From the NCBI GenBank assembly GCA_003455595.1, contig DMQT01000255.1, positions 28,862 through 34,940 on the forward strand: 6,079 nt of DNA. The letters run 5' to 3'. Position numbers and translations under genes: made by a program. The notes beneath the pieces were generated by a model. The model did not search any database and was not told where the DNA came from. It worked only from the letters and a program-made list of their open reading frames with translations. The stretch is from Betaproteobacteria bacterium (lineage in GTDB: Bacteria > Pseudomonadota > Gammaproteobacteria > Burkholderiales > Sulfuriferulaceae). Shown here one piece after another: positions 5,646 to 6,079 of the stretch (position 1 is the stretch's first letter; every line of letters begins with the position of its first letter).

Positions 5646-6079
5646 ATGAATACTATCGAAATGGAAGTGGATGTACTGGTAATCGGCGGTGGAACAGCCG
5701 GGCCGATGGCCGCCGCCAAGGCCAAGGAAAAGAACCCTGCATTACGCGTGCTGGTGATGGAAAAAGCCAATGTCAAACGCAGCGGCGCCATCTCCATGGG
5801 GATGGACGGACTCAACAACGCGGTCATCCCCGGGCATGCCACGCCCGAGCAGTATGTGAAGGAAATCACGGTGGCCAACGACGGCATCGTCAACCAGAAG
5901 ACCGTGATGGAATATGCCACCAGCAGCTTCGCGATGATTCAGGAACTGGACAGCTGGGGCGTGAAGTTCGAAAAGGACGAGACCGGGGATTACGCGGTCA
6001 AGAAAGTCCATCACATCGGTACCTATGTTCTGCCCATGCCGGAAGGACACAACATGAAGAAAGTGTTGTACCGGCAGCT
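5646..6079 (+). CDS. FAD-dependent oxidoreductase, fumarate reductase/succinate dehydrogenase/AprA-like flavoprotein subunit (partial)
   Basis: The first 144 residues are visible; the gene runs off the window end. The N-terminus is a FAD-binding Rossmann fold: VDVLVIGGGTAG (8-19) with GxGxxG at 14-19, and VLVMEK (35-40), whose Glu39 should bind the FAD ribose. Next comes RSGAISMGMDGLNN (45-58). The EKANVKRSGA...G...N arrangement resembles the alpha subunit of adenylylsulfate (APS) reductase, which has EKA.v.RSGAvaqGl.aiN, more than classic SdhA/FrdA, which carry a covalently bound FAD near an HT motif. The protein may therefore be an AprA-like oxidoreductase working with a ferredoxin-type subunit encoded downstream, but true APS reductase activity cannot be claimed because the substrate residues lie outside the window. 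There is no signal peptide, so it is cytoplasmic. It sits 33 nt after the GntR-type regulator, probably in one transcript. Confidence 0.9.
   Translation, partial: MNTIEMEVDVLVIGGGTAGPMAAAKAKEKNPALRVLVMEKANVKRSGAISMGMDGLNNAVIPGHATPEQYVKEITVANDGIVNQKTVMEYATSSFAMIQELDSWGVKFEKDETGDYAVKKVHHIGTYVLPMPEGHNMKKVLYRQ

Noticed and set aside
1..6079. CRISPR array, tRNA, rRNA or complete insertion sequence
   Set aside because: No regularly spaced repeats, no tRNA-like or rRNA-like sequence, and no transposase frame or paired terminal repeats were seen.

Overview
The window (about 6.1 kb, fairly GC-rich apart from one AT-rich intergenic stretch) looks like chromosome of a Gram-negative proteobacterium, most likely a betaproteobacterium. 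This is inferred from an outer-membrane TolC-type lipoprotein, a Tat-exported multicopper oxidase and the general style of the proteins; no rRNA or tRNA is present to fix the taxon. Every assignment comes from reading the sequence, without database searches.

Positions 1-2822, minus strand, hold a copper-handling operon. In transcription order it encodes a Cys/Met/His-rich secreted CopL-like protein (2822-2448), a small exported Met-rich protein interrupted by two in-frame stop codons (2387-2109), a TolC-family outer-membrane lipoprotein (2112-736), and a Tat-dependent multicopper oxidase (739 to beyond position 1). The last three frames are joined by 4-nt ATGA overlaps. An MFS transporter (4062-2884) lies 61 nt upstream on the same strand and may be co-transcribed.

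Positions 4127-4653, minus strand, form a gene graveyard. It holds the C-terminal tail of a large SAM-dependent DNA methyltransferase of the restriction-modification type, then a HigA/NadS-like antitoxin relic. The relic has lost its helix-turn-helix core and is frameshifted near its end. These look like remains of a defence or mobile segment. The frameshifted relic reads through so that its stop overlaps the MFS start codon.

Positions 4654-4859 are an AT-rich divergent intergenic region. It carries two overlapping palindromes built from three alternating half-sites, superimposed on a plausible promoter. These are good candidates for the operator of the next gene, a GntR/HutC-type regulator with a UTRA ligand domain (4860-5612, plus strand). 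Thirty-three nt later comes a FAD-dependent protein of the fumarate reductase/succinate dehydrogenase/APS reductase alpha superfamily (5646 to beyond 6079), probably under that regulator's control. The most interesting signals are the palindrome cluster, the doubly interrupted copper-operon gene and the defence-gene scar. I saw no sign of a wholly new multi-gene system.
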